Counted from the stretch's first letter, positions 36,055-47,661 are shown. The stretch is DNA of 64,000 nt from Hippophae tibetana (GCA_037013495.1 JAZDXN010000029.1:198501-262500), one strand, 5' to 3'. Numbers and translations are program-made. The notes: generated from the letters alone by a model not told the origin.

Positions 36055-37879
36055 TGATATGTCAAAATTAGGCGTACAAATTTTGTATAATTTATAAAAT
36101 AGCTCACAAGTGCATAAATCACTTATAGAAAATGACAAGTATACTTTCAAGGTCGGTCTAACGAGGAATCATGTAATTTTTAAATTATTCAACAAATTCT
36201 TAAAAACAAAATTAATAACGTAAACATCATTTCATGATTTTTTTAGGTTAAGTTTCAAAATTACTGACATAAAAATAAAGATAGATTCAATAAAACTTTA
36301 AGAAATTAAACATTTATTATGCAATGAAGAATTTATAGGATTTATTAGTTAGTTAATTATGCTTATTCGATATTAAGTAGGATATTAAAGATATGAATTA
36401 AGATTATTGATTCTCTCTTATACATAGAAATTGAAGATTAATTAAGTCTACCATTTATTATTAATTAAAATCACATACCATCTTTTCTTAGATATACAAA
36501 TAGAAGATTAATTAAGTCTACCATTTATTATTAACTAAGTCTAACATTTAATTTCTAATTAAATTATGCTTCTTTTCTTAGAGGTAGTGAACCGTTTTAT
36601 TGTCTCCTTTGATGAGGTCTAACAATTTAAACTCATATCAAGGTATCTAAGTTAGGTTTATAATTTAAATATCTCAAACTAACTTTCAGATTTTAAAATT
36701 ATTATGAAGGATATGTCGTTAATATATCTTCAATAGTAATACTTATAAAAGTCTTTGAAATAGAGTCCACTCCAACTATACTGTTGATATAGACCAAAAC
36801 ATTTAAGAGTGTGACTCTAAATCAGATTTAGATAATTTAAATCTTAAATCCAACTCTATTGTTTATTATGAAAAAAAATTCATCAATAATTTTTTCATTT
36901 ACAAACCTTGGTTTAAATCTTGAAGAAGAAATAAAGTTTAATTAATTTTATAAAAATCTTTAATCGACTTTAATATTTCACAAGCATAATAAAATTACTA
37001 ATATCTTATACTATTTATAGCCAAACATGCATATTTTAATAAATAATCAATAAATTCAATATATAGCATGTAAAACAACACTTAAAAATATTCTGAAAAG
37101 AATACATTACAAATATATCTCAATAGATTCTTCGAATTGCTTCTAGAAACCCTCCTAATAGAATTGTTGTATTATTTATTGAATTAGAGCTAAAGTTGTT
37201 ACATTAACTAAATTCATTAAACTCTTGAATGAAAGAAGAACTATAAACTAAGAAAATATATGAAAATACTAAAGAAAGCTAAGAAATCAACTCCTAAGAA
37301 AGTTATGGGATTCTAGGATATCTTTTTACAATAGAAATGGGGTCCTATTTATAGGATGAGGAAAGGAGAAAAAAGTGAAAATTTTAACTTGGTGCTATGC
37401 CATACATTTTTTTCACATCGCGGCATACATAGCTATACATGGTTTCAAGCATGACTACTCTATTTGATTGCACTACAGAACACAAAGTTTTCATGCCATA
37501 ACCCACATTTATTTTGGACACATTCCTTTTGTCACGTACCGTAGCTTATAATGTTTTCACGCTGTGGAAAACTTCAAAGTGCATCACTTTGAAACCCTAA
37601 TTTCCATGTAATTTATTTTTCCAATTTTTAAACATATGTAATGTTTTACAAATGTTATATTTTAATCTTCCAATTTGTAATGAAGTGCATCATCAAGTAT
37701 AATTCTTTAAGTTGATTTATTTTAATACAAGAAATACCTAAAAACAACAAAATATACCAATAATTCTGAAAATATAGATTGACATAAAATGATAGTAAAA
37801 CAAGAATATACAAATTTATATAATCATTAAATATGCATAAAATCGTGATAAATTAAGTGTTTTAAAACACTTATGAGTA
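36055..37879 (-). repeat. Old Athila-type LTR, minus strand, inserted in the copia
   Basis: On the minus strand it starts TACTCATAAGTGTTTTAAAA at 37879 and runs through the Athila landmarks (ATTTAGAGT, GGAGTGGACTCTATTTCAAAG, GACCGACCTTGAAAGTATAC, GTGCACTTGTGAG-like) to …GACATATCA at 36055. On the same strand AGTTTTTGGTGTAATTTC follows, where a primer site would stand, so some internal sequence was present to the left. The 5-mers outside do not match as a solo LTR would require. Confidence 0.65.
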
Positions 37880-38265
37880 TGAGAAAAATCCAAAAACATT
37901 TGGAATATTATTATTCAAATTTTAATTGAAAATCTATATAAATGAGATATTTAATTTTGGGGGAAAAAATACCTTTATAATTAACTTTGAAAAATAGATT
38001 TGTCAAAAATATTACACACAAGGGGAGTAATGCCTCTTAATTTATATTTTATGATTATACTTAACTAATGAATAATGATTCTTTCGGGATAAGTTGTTTA
38101 AGTATTTATGTTTTTATTTCAGTGTAAATATGAGATTTCAAGATTCAAGTAAATATGTTTTCACCGGATCATAGGATAGTACCACTATGTAAAACTTTAT
38201 TTTTCTTATGAGCGTTATGTAGTGAGAGAGAGGTTTTTCCACACAAACATTTCAAAGGGGGAGAT
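37880..38265 (+). other. 3' untranslated end of the copia with polypurine tracts
   Basis: Noncoding. It contains AAGGGGAGTAATG at about 38020 and the final polypurine tract AAAGGGGGAGA at 38254-38264, which abuts the 3' LTR after two bases. Repeated polypurine tracts before the 3' LTR are a known Sirevirus feature. Confidence 0.6.
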
Positions 38266-39632
38266 TGTAAGGTCTATGTGAATGTTGGAAATATTAGTGA
38301 ACCAAACATACAAATGTAATTTTAGTTTATAGCTATGTCCTTCAAGAATATTTTCATGCCAAAAAAACTATCGATTCAACGATCATAATTATGGTATATC
38401 TATGTTCTTTTGCATGTTAGATTTCATATTAGACATGTAAAAATATTCCAAAAATTGGCTATTTGATCAATTGAGACATGTTTAGATCGATAGATCGATA
38501 ATCGATCTACTCAATTTAAAAAGTCTTGAATTAATTATTTGATTGACTAGATCGATTGACTAGTTAATAGTCAACTGATCGAGCACTTGATCGATTCATT
38601 TATTAGTTAGATCGATTGTCCCTAGTTTAGAATTAATTTTTATTTACATTGGGTCGATCGAGATCTTTTGATTGTTGTAATGGATCAATCATAAGGACAT
38701 TCGATGATCAAACTATGCACTCAATGGATCGAGAATATGTTAGATTGATTGAGTGGCCATGGCTTTGATTTTGAAACTTATTTCTAATTTGAATTGAATT
38801 GACTTTTTATTATATTGTCCTTTTTCTTCAAAAATCTTTTAACGGATTTTATGGACAAGATAGTAATTTTACTTTAACTCAATGTTTCAAAATATTCTAT
38901 ATATATAAAGCTAAGCATACAACTTTAATTAACCACACAAGAGTATTCTTCTCTTCATCTTAATATCCCTCAAATTGTTTTGCAAAAACTATTCAAGTAG
39001 GCTTTTTCATTGAGTTAATTGATCAAACATTATTGATTGTGTTTGATGGATTAACAAGACTACAATATTTGTGACATTGTGTTTTAAAATAATTGTTATA
39101 AGCTTTCTAGTTGATTTCTATATATATAATATGTTTAATAAATCATCTAGTTAGGGTTATTCATTATTAAATATTTTTTAGGACACACATTTTCACATGT
39201 CTTATGGTCCTAACATTTTAGGTACTGGTAGAATGAGTTTGATTGCTTGTGTGACTCAAGTTATCAAAACATCAGTTTGGATCCAAACACCTTTCTTGTA
39301 GAGGTTATGATGAAAGTAGTGGCTTATAAGTAGATTACTTTAGGACTTTATCTTGGTGGGTAGTATAAGACTTGGCCTTGTAATTTGACCTTATTTTTCA
39401 TAGTGGATAATTAGGTGGTCCAATAGACCAGTAGTTTTCTTCTTAGGTCATTGGTATGACATAGGTTGTTTCCACCTAAAAATCTCATGTCTCAATCTTT
39501 ATATTTTTGTATTATTTTATTTACACATGATTGTATGTTGTTTATCTATGAATATTTTAATTTTTCATAATTCTACTAATTATTTATTCACCCTTATTGC
39601 TAATTAGGTCCTTAACTAAAAAGAAAATTTCA
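38266..39632 (+). repeat. 3' LTR of the Sirevirus-like copia
   Basis: 1,367 bp, TGTAAGGTC…TTTCA. Aligns with 4811-6128 throughout. It is followed by AAGAG and by the C-terminal part of the split host ORF. Confidence 0.8.
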
Positions 39633-39639
39633 AAGAGGA

Positions 39640-40204
39640 TGGGGCCCCCGTTAATACCTATCAAGTTTCTATCGATGCTGGTTGTAAGTTGTACAAGTTT
39701 AGTACTTTTAGACTTGGATTTTCCTCTTGTGACCTCACCAACATCCCATACTTTTCTAGGATTTCTAAAATCTTCAAAATTTGTGGGTTCTGATTTGTAC
39801 AGCCTTGCTACTATGTTCCTGACAATTACCTCATATCTAGAATATGCTTTAAGGTTCATGCTGATTGAAGGGTTGCTTAGTAGCCATAGACTAGGACTCA
39901 AGGAAATTGAGGATCAAGACATAACTAAGACTGCATCCCATAAGGAATGGGAGTCAAAAAATGTTCACAAGGTAGATCATGTATTCCAATTGGCTCGAGA
40001 TACTACTTTGGCCCAAGAGAAAGAGCTAACTCTGGAGCTAACAATAAGCCTTCACTCATCTCAAGGGTGAATAGATAGGCTCAATGTTGAGGTGGGGACA
40101 CTTAGAGCAAGTGTTATTACAAAGTATAAAGATTCTAATGATTATACTCAAGACATGTTGGACATGTGGGCTCACTATTTTGAAACTACAAAATGGAAAT
40201 TTTG
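39640..40204 (+). pseudogene. Decayed plant-transposon ORF, C-terminal coiled-coil part
   Basis: An open stretch to 40070 contains LAMTFLTITSY-like text and then a charged, heptad-like region (VFQLARDTTLAQEKELTLEL), followed after one stop by VGTLRASVITKYKDSNDYTQ and DMLDMWAHYF. This layout, coiled coil then a short YKxSxxF…Y/W ending, is typical of the C-terminus of plant transposon ORFs of the kind seen at 3650-4300. The two parts flank the copia element. Confidence 0.4.
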
Positions 40205-40800
40205 AAAGGTTTATCCTAACATATATATGTAATTAAAATTTCCAAACTCATTTCTCCTCTTTGAATAAAGGATATAGTTATTTCTTATGGATTTATCAGT
40301 CTAAGCAAAAAACAGTACACTTAAACAATATTCATTATTTTTTGATTGAAAATACCTCATTTCAATTGAAAATGAAAATACTTTGTTAGAAAGAAATTTA
40401 ATTCTGAATCTATGTAAGCATTGGTTTATACATTCCTACTAATCTAAACTCTAGGAATAATTGTTTTTGCTATTTTTTTTTAGAACTGCCTCAAGTTTCA
40501 ACTAAAAAGTGAAATGCATTTTCATTTTCCCTATTGAAAGTATATTGTTGTTTCATCATATAAATATTGTTGTTTCATCATGTTTGCAACTTTGAGTTTT
40601 GTACTTATACTTTTTATATTTTAGTAGCTATTCTTTGGCGAGATCCATCAATGATCTTGTCATATTTTGATATGAAGGGTGTCCTTTAAGCATGTCTCTT
40701 ATTGGGATCTATGATCCACTTTATTGGTACATGATAGTGTGTTCTTGTTGGGGAGAAGTTCCAGAGTCATCCTTCAAGCTATGGGTTCATTCATATGTGC
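40205..40800. other. Non-coding AT-rich DNA
   Basis: No gene, repeat or structured element was recognised apart from a short duplication of ATTGTTGTTTCATCAT (about 40542-40580). Confidence 0.4.
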
Positions 40801-40804
40801 CATA

Positions 40805-40965
40805 ACTTAGCCATATAATTTATGTCTGGCCACATATGACATGTCTGACCATGTTTTCCATGTTAGGCCACATGTGACATGTTCGGCCCTATGTGACATC
40901 AAGCTAAATGTATTGTTTCTGACCATGTGTTATTTAGTGGGATCATATGGGCCTAATTTATCATG
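40805..40965. repeat. CATG/GGCCAC minisatellite, right array
   Basis: Units of about 19 bp such as GGCCACATGTGACATGTTC and GACCATGTTTTCCATGTTA. Related in motif and orientation to the array at 3400-3570. Confidence 0.55.
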
Positions 40966-41255
40966 TGTCCATTAGCCAAAATGATCACTTTCAATTTGAC
41001 CATGAACCCATTAGGCTTGTAACTGGACTTTGTCGTTTTCGTGTGATTTATTTTCAACTTTTCTAAGCAAGAGTGGTTTGTTTAAACTAGGGTGTTTATG
41101 GTATACCAACCCCCTGCTTGGTGTGCTTATGTTTATCAAGTCATCCAAGCATTTGGTCATGGGACATAGAAAACATTTGTAGTCCTTATGGATTATTCTA
41201 TCCTATAATGAGTGTCGTTGCACTCTATACATGCATGGTAGTTTTTGTAATATGA

Positions 41256-42165
41256 CTTAGTTAAATTGAAAATTAGAATTCTAAAATACTTTAGTTTGGA
41301 TTATGTAACCACCCTTTCATATATTTAGTTTTAATATTTTTAATAAAAATTAATACTTTGACATAATAAATAATAGACATAATGATTTAATTAGAAATTA
41401 AAAACTAAAATTCCAAAAGTCTTCATTTAAGATTATTTAATTATCACTTCATAACTTTCTTTTTTAATTTTTTTTAATTAAAATTAATTATTTTCAATAA
41501 TAAATAAAATACATAATGACTTAATTATAAATTAAAAACCGAAATTCACCATGTAATGATATTACCCAATAACTTTTGTTATTGTCACAATAAAATGCAT
41601 ACAAATTTTATTTTATTCATAGTATTAATTACAACTTAGTACTAATACTATTGGATAAAGTTGCCATTAATTACACCTTAATATGAGTACTATTAACCAA
41701 TTTCGCTACCCTTATTTAATCACTCATTCATAATTTTCTTTTTTACAAATTAAAAAAATTATATATTGCATATAATTATTTTTGTCATTATTCTTCAAAA
41801 CAATAATGTTTTATTGAAATTAATTCTTTTTGGAATAATAAATTATAAACATAATGTCTTATTTTTGAATTAAATACTAAAATTTCAAAATATTTCAGTT
41901 AGTATTATTGAATCAACATTTTTTAATTTTCTTTTTCATAAAATTAAAAAGTTATAGGTTGTGTATAATTGTTTTGGTCATATTTCTTCAAAATTTAATA
42001 TTTTTAATTAAAACTAAATATTTTTGAAACAATAAATAACATTCACTAAAAATTGGAATTTTAAAACACTTCAATTTGTATTATTAATCACAATTTCATA
42101 ACTTTTTATATATAAAATTAAAATACACTATTACATTATATATATGGTCTCGAAAATTTAGCCTT
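41256..42165. repeat. AT-rich tandem repeat array, unit about 135-175 bp
   Basis: Unit landmarks AATTCCAAAAnnCTTCA, TTTCATAACTTTCTTTTT, TATATAATTATTTTTGTCAT, TTTTTAATTAAAATTAATT and AATAAACATAATGA recur at starts near 41273, 41409, 41541, 41880 and 42056. Single units also occur at 240-520 and 45417-45620; the latter is the other side of the CACTA-like insertion. Confidence 0.6.
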
Positions 42166-42537
42166 ATTTTTTAGCATTAGTTATTTAAAAACTAAAACCA
42201 TAAACATATATGAATTTGGTTTTTTAAAAAACCAAAGACATATCATATTAATTTTATCTCTTTTACATCAAATATTAAATTGTTTTTCTTTTTTCTCTAT
42301 CTTTTTCTTCCTTTTCTCTTTTTTTTTTCTTTTTTCCTTCTTTCTTTTTTTTCTTTTTTCCTCTCTATTATTCTTTTTTACTCTCTTTTTTTTATTTCTT
42401 CCTTTTCCCAGCCTTTTCCTCTCTTTTTATTTTTATTTTTTCTTTTCCTGGCAACTTCCCTTAATCGCTCCTCTCTCTCTCTCTCTTTTCATTATAAAAA
42501 ATTGATAAAGGGTTTCGACGAAGCTGTCGCTGGTGGA

Positions 42538-42700
42538 ATGTATGATGGTAGAAAATTTAACGGTAGCATAGCCTTCGTCGGTGGTGGATTCATGCCCTCT
42601 CAGTCCACTCAAACCCCTTGGTCCACATACGCGAGCATTTCCCCAGCGCTAGCTACACGATTTGCATCTTCTTCCACTTCCCCGGGTTGCTAGTTTCTCA
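42538..42700 (+). pseudogene. RPA2: RPA32 (replication protein A subunit 2) exon-1 fragment
   Basis: ATG at 42538 starts MYDGRKFNGSIAFVGGGFMP then SQSTQTP, the typical N-terminus of plant RPA32, the middle subunit of the single-strand-DNA-binding RPA trimer. After a +1 shift the text SISPA and then DLHLLPL matches the SPAK-R-D and LLPLTVKQI parts of the same exon. The OB-fold exons are absent. Captured fragment, not a gene. Confidence 0.75.
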
Positions 42701-43038
42701 GTTCAGACTTTATTTTGATTTGTTTGGTTTCTCACTCTTCTCAATTTTCAATGTAGTGTTTGTCACTTTTGGGATCTTAAAACATGTTTATAGATCTTTA
42801 ACCCTTATTTCTTTGTTCACATGTTATATACTCTGTTATTCATTTTCCTTTACTGTATGCTTAAATCCAATTCTATGTCTCTCACAGTTGTGCAAGGGAA
42901 TCTCTAATCTAAATGCTTCTTGTTACGCACTTGCGGGCATTACGTATCCTTGAAAATGTTCAAGTATACTAAAGGATATACCATTTTCTAACTATAACTT
43001 CTTATTGAGTCGATATTAAATTTTTACAAACAATAAAA

Positions 43039-43155
43039 ATAATCAAAGAGTCAGACAAGGAAACTACTCACAAGAAAGCTATTACATCGCTTACAAAATC
43101 TGCAGATGGTTCCCATTTCATCACTAGGTCACTTGATAAATCTACGAAGGTGTTG
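43039..43155 (+). pseudogene. TIF3I1: eIF3 subunit i (TIF3I1) WD40 exon fragment
   Basis: IIKESDKETTHKKAITSLTK followed by SADGSHFITRSLDKSTKVL in one open frame matches a WD repeat of plant eIF3i, a scaffold subunit of translation initiation factor 3 (relatives read KESDKE-GHKK-ITSL-K and SHFLTGSLDK). It lacks the W of the repeat end and stops at about 43165. Only this one exon-sized piece is present. Confidence 0.75.
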
Positions 43156-43411
43156 AAGCCCTTGTAGATTTATATTTTTTTATTCTTTCCCCTCTATTAA
43201 GTTGTTTCACCTTAGCATTTCTGTAACGATAAACAGAGAGGATTGAAAACAGTATTTTTAGAAAATTTTATTGATATACTATTTACCAGTTATCTTGTAA
43301 TATGTAATTGTATATTTGTTCCCATTTTTTTGGTTTTTCAAGATTGGATACAAACCTGTTTGCTATTGTTTGGTAAAAAAATTATTAATTTATAGTATTT
43401 GGCTAATTCAG

Positions 43412-43624
43412 GGTTGCATTAAAACTTCCAACATTAGAAGTAAGGTTTCAGAATTTTTCCATAGAAGCAGATTGCTATGTTGGAAGCATAACTCTACTAC
43501 ACTCCCAAATGTTGCTCAAAACATAGCAGCTAGAATCAACTCTTGGTTTGATTGGAATCAAATTGGTTTAGACAAGAAAACTCACTATCCTTAAAGATGC
43601 CTCTGGCACTATTAAGCCTTCAAG
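43412..43624 (+). pseudogene. PDR-type ABCG transporter exon fragment with both splice sites
   Basis: Preceded by a GGCTAATTCAG acceptor, the exon reads KLPTLEVRFQNFSIEADCYV and ends TRKLTILKDASGTIKPSR at CCTTCAAG|GTATTC, a donor. This is the exon just before the first Walker A exon of pleiotropic-drug-resistance (ABCG) transporters. The frame is continuous but has two TAG stops in the middle. The next exon (GPPGSGKTT) is not present downstream. Confidence 0.8.
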
Positions 43625-44809
43625 GTATTCAACAAATTAAGTTTTTTAATTATTATAATCTAGAATTATTGATTGTCTATTCTTTTAATTAACACGGCAC
43701 TTTAGTTATTTGTTTGGTGAGGTGCTCATACATTCACATAGAAGCAAACCTACCTTTATAATTCAGCTTCTTTTAAACTATAGTTGTTTCCTTTTATTTT
43801 CACGTGTTTAGTCCTAGTGATATTGATGCCACACTTTTATCTTTTAAATTCTTTTCAGGGAACTTTCCTGTGGAATGGAATAACCAGCAAGAAGAAGGGA
43901 CAAAAATGGAGGAATGATTATGATTATAGTTGCACATAGGTTTCCTAACTGTATGATATTATTTGTTGTAGGAACTATTATGAATTATAGTGAATTTTAT
44001 GTTACTAGTTTGTTTCCTTGTGATTTCTTTACATCGGTTTTTTTTCTTTTTGTTATAAGATTGCTTTATATTAATTTGAGTTCACCGTGAATGATGGTTT
44101 CACCATGTCTTGGCTTTGTTGACTGCAAGTTTTGGTCATGTTTTTCTAACCAAGTTGCTTCTTCACAATATATAAATATTTGTGTTTTAAAACCTTTGCA
44201 GCTAGATGATAGATAAGTTGTACAATATCTATGATGAATATTATACTATCTAGTCTTCTTAAATAGAGCTAGTTCAAATTGAATATGGATTTTGTGTTCA
44301 TTTTTGGACCACTTAAAAATCTGCCTACTTAAATTATTATAAGGTTTGGATGAAAAAGTGAAACCTTGTGGTCCTGTTGAGGTTTTTAGATTACTATACC
44401 CTTGTGGTTGGTTTGGGACTTGGGAATAAGGCAGTATTGGCTTCTATCTAATTTTCAAATTATAGTTTTTTTTCTAAACATGATCACACATGTAGTGCTA
44501 GACATTTTATTTTCCATGAAAAATGATTACTTTCAACCAAAGAAAAAAAAACATTGTTGAATGTACGATTGGGAAGAAATACTATTGATTTAGTAAATAT
44601 CCATTTTGTGAAATTACTTATACTATCTGTATATGTGGATGTGAGGTTTCAAGCAAGAAGCAAAACACAATCATTAACCTTTTCAATTTTGAGTTAGCAT
44701 AATTAAGTTCATTGATGCTAATAGCAAGTTAACTGTTAAAAGTTGATTGCTATCTATGCATACATGTTATTCTAGTTTTTTTCTTTTTTTCTTTTTCATG
44801 GTAAGCACT

Positions 44810-44935
44810 AGGCATAGCAGTACACCAGTGCATTAGCACACTAGGCGTACCAACACACCAACATACCATGTGCACTAGGAACCAGACACACCACCCCAGT
44901 GCACCATCCCAGCGCACCAGCACCCATGGTACTTG
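44810..44935. repeat. CACCA-rich imperfect minisatellite inside the CACTA-like element
   Basis: Degenerate units of about 10-12 bp around ACACCA and CAGTGCACCA. Locally much richer in C than its surroundings. Confidence 0.45.
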
Positions 44936-45149
44936 CATTTTCTTTAAACTTTTGTTAAAGTTATTGCAAACTTGATTATGTTGATTTGAAGAACACTTAT
45001 AAATGTTTGTAATTAATAGTAAAAATTTAGTTTGTAATAGTAAGGTTTTATTATGTTTTAGTTTATAATAAACTCTCAAATGTAATTATACTTTTAATTT
45101 TAATATAATATGAATTTTAATATTGTAATTAATAATTTTATTTTTTTAA

Positions 45150-45400
45150 ATTTATGCATACCATCTGGCCTCAATTATTAAATACCGAGGCCATAGAACA
45201 TGTTTATAGCATCATTTTAAAAAAAACCGAGGTCATAGACATGTCCTATGGCCTTGGTTATTTAATAACTGAGGTTATAGGATATGTCTATGGCTTTGAT
45301 CTTTCAATAACTAAGGTTATAGGTAACAGTCTATGATCACTCTTACTTAGGCCTCAGTTTTTATAATCATGGTTATAGATCTATGGTCACGGTTAAAAAT
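45150..45400. repeat. Subterminal inverted repeats of the CACTA-like element
   Basis: At least six variants of CCGAGGCCATAGAC / GTCTATGGCCTCGG in alternating orientation, each joined by a short palindrome with TTTAATAA or TTTTAAAA. Such arrays bind the transposase in En/Spm-type elements. Confidence 0.65.
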
Positions 45401-45416
45401 CGTATTGTATATAGTT

Positions 45417-45620
45417 ATTTAGATCAAAAAAATTCTAAACTTTAATGTTCTTCATTAAAATTAATTATTTTTAGAATCATAAATAATAAATGTAATCATT
45501 TAGTTAAAAAAAATATTTCAGAAGTCTTTAGTTTTGATTCATTAGTCATACTTTCTTAACTTTCATTAGATAAAATAGTTAGAGATCTCATATAATTATT
45601 GTGTTACATCTTTTAAAGAG
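45417..45620. repeat. Right continuation of the AT-rich repeat array
   Basis: TTAATGTTCTTCATTAAAATTAATTATT and following blocks match the units at 41256-42165 and pick up the unit interrupted by the CACTA-like insertion. Confidence 0.5.
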
Positions 45621-45639
45621 TGATGTGCCGTGTAACTTT

Positions 45640-46474
45640 GTGCTAGCTCAGAAAATTGTAAGGGTGGATGCTGGTTGTGTGGTATGTGGTGGTGTGATGG
45701 AGACTGTCTGCCATACTATGTAGAGCTAGCCTGTGCCAAAAGAAACCTGGAAGGGCACATATTTGGCTTTTCGCTACAGGAAATTCAGGTTCATAAGAGT
45801 TTTCGAAGGTGGTATGGCATGTACTGTCCAATTTACAAGTAGAACAGGCGCCACTATTTGCTAACATATCCTATTTGATTTGGTACACAAGGTGTGATAT
45901 GGAATTTAACCAACGAATATGGACTGGTGCATAGGTTGCGAAATGGGTGGTGCACGCAGGAGAGGATTTCCAGCAAGTTTTCGTTGGTAGAACACCAATG
46001 GTCCCCGTTCCATTGGTCGTTGGGTGGTGCCGTCACATGGAAAATTCAAAGTTAATTTGGATGTAGCAATATGTGAACGAACTAGCCATGTTGCCTTTTG
46101 ATGCATCGTACATAATCATTCTGGGAAAGGAATTAACTGCCTTTGCCAACATACGTGTCTTGAAAATGTCTCCTCCAGCCACTAAACTTTGGGCTATCTA
46201 GTTTGGAATTAAATTTAGTTCGTATATTGGATTTCAAAATATTATTTCAAAGTCTAATTGTATTCAAGCTGTGTAGATGGTGGAAAGTGGTGCCATCTAT
46301 TATTGCTAATATTTTACATTTAATTTAGTATGCTAGTTCATTTTCTTATTGCTATTGTCCAAGGAGGGCCAACTTTGCAGCTTATAGTGTAGCTAAATTT
46401 GGGCCCAACTGTTATGAATATATTACTTGATGGAATCAAAGCCACTCTGGCTACGTCCTATTCTTGAACATAAT
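45640..46474 (+). pseudogene. LINE-type ORF2 C-terminus: zf-RVT and RNase H-like remnant
   Basis: Frame pieces show a zinc-binding RT motif, CVVCGGVMETVCHTM (C-x2-C…H), near 45657-45705, then an RNase H-like start GKFKVNLDVAICERTSHVAF at about 46038-46098, and later KLWAI, FGIKFSSYIGFQNII and a C-terminal LRPILEHNVS. This order is that of plant non-LTR retrotransposon and related RVT_3 proteins. Several stops. The end is cut by hAT-1 at 46483. Confidence 0.6.
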
Positions 46475-46669
46475 GTTTCTATAAGGAGTGTCCAAAAACC
46501 GGATCGAATCGATGCGAACAGTTTTATAAATCAAACAGTCAAATCTAATTTTTATTAATTAAAATAATTTTTCAAATAGTATAGTTCGGTTATAGTAATT
46601 TTTAAACCAGTTGAACCGAATAGGATCAATTTTAATAATATATATTAAAAGCTTAATTTAACATAGACG

Positions 46670-46671
<2 letters not shown>

Positions 46672-46708
<37 letters not shown>
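46672..46708. repeat. (TA)n microsatellite
   Basis: Uninterrupted TA run inside hAT-1. A second one lies at about 47306-47345. Confidence 0.9.
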
Positions 46709-46712
<4 letters not shown>

Positions 46713-47301
46713 CTATTTTTGGACACCCTATTACGAACTAGAACCTATTTTACTCTTTGAAACCCTAATACCCTATATGCATTCTTATTGCTGCCAACAC
46801 CAGTTAGCCATCCTCACCTCGCCTTTAGCACTAGCCAGCCATCATCGCCTTGCCTCACCTTTAGTAATGTCATCGATAGACAAAATAAATATGTAGAGGC
46901 TCTCGTTCTATGTTTTCTCTGCATTAATAATAGAACCCCTTTAAGCTTTGAAATTGATTCATCATAAGAATAGAGTACTATGTTTTTCTTGGCAATGATA
47001 ATTAGAGAGCTACAAGGTTGTGGTTATGGTGAGGTACGTCTAAATCCATTGGGACTTGCCTCGCTGAGTCTTCCACTACATGTCCTACATCCCATTTGTA
47101 TCTAAAAATAACTTGACTCTTTAATTCACAGCTGGCCTTTTTTTGAATTGTTGTTTACACTATACACAAGTTATTTCACACACTATTATTAATTTAAAAT
47201 TGTATGATTTATTTTCTTAATTTTAATAATTTATATTGAATAGTTATGAATAACATAATCTATAATCATACCTTAGCATTATTGATTAAATAATTATTAC
47301 T

Positions 47302-47348
<47 letters not shown>

Positions 47349-47661
47349 ATTGTTGTGTGAGGCAGAATCAATACATGTTATGATCACTCAGGATCACAAT
47401 TTTGAAATTCCTATTAAATCATGACTATACTCCTATTTTATATTTGTGTGTTATTTTTTTCTAAATCAATCCCCACGCAATCTTTATTTCATGGCTTGTT
47501 ATATATTTCCTAGCCAAAAAGACATTTTTCAAGTTCAAGTGTTCACATATTGTTTCAATTGTTATTAATATATCATTTTTATAAATTTTCTTTAAGTTAA
47601 GACTTTACATTTCCTTTCATCTCTAAATCGGATATGTACTCATTTATATTCTATATATAGG

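Larger units (their letters stand above)
4811..39632 (+). mobile_element. Sirevirus-like Ty1/copia retrotransposon, the outermost LTR element of the nest
   Basis: Two related LTRs (4811-6128 and 38266-39632) start TGTAAGGTCTATGTGAA and end TTTCA. The left LTR is followed by an initiator tRNA-Met primer site, the right LTR is preceded by a polypurine tract AAAGGGGGAGA. Flanking 5-mers are AAAAG (4806-4810) and AAGAG (39633-39637), a 4 of 5 match. The gag has the UBN2 fold signature and two zinc-knuckle regions in the order seen in Sireviruses. Most of pol is missing. The span is 34.8 kb only because younger elements sit inside it: the gypsy 7849-32740 and a minus-strand Athila LTR 36055-37879. 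Confidence 0.75.
42126..45416 (+). mobile_element. CACTA-like, Pack-type DNA transposon carrying host gene fragments
   Basis: About 3.3 kb. The right end (45150-45416) consists of repeated inverted units AACCGAGGTCATAGAC-like with TTATTTAATAACTGAGG, the classic subterminal repeats of plant CACTA elements, and its last bases read TAGTT on the plus strand (TAGTG expected). The left end starts CACTATTACA and has decayed inverted units GGTTTTTTAAAAAACCAAAG and GTTATTTAAAAACTAAAACC at 42175-42240. Possible 3-bp duplication ATA/ATT. The exact left border may be up to 40 bp further right because the flanking AT repeat is similar. There is no transposase. Inside are fragments of RPA32, eIF3i and a PDR transporter, all on the plus strand. 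Confidence 0.6.

Noticed and set aside
42280..42480. Hydrophobic Phe/Leu/Ser-rich ORF just before the RPA32 fragment
   Set aside because: It is the translation of a pyrimidine tract (TTTTCTTTCC) and shows no protein-like composition.
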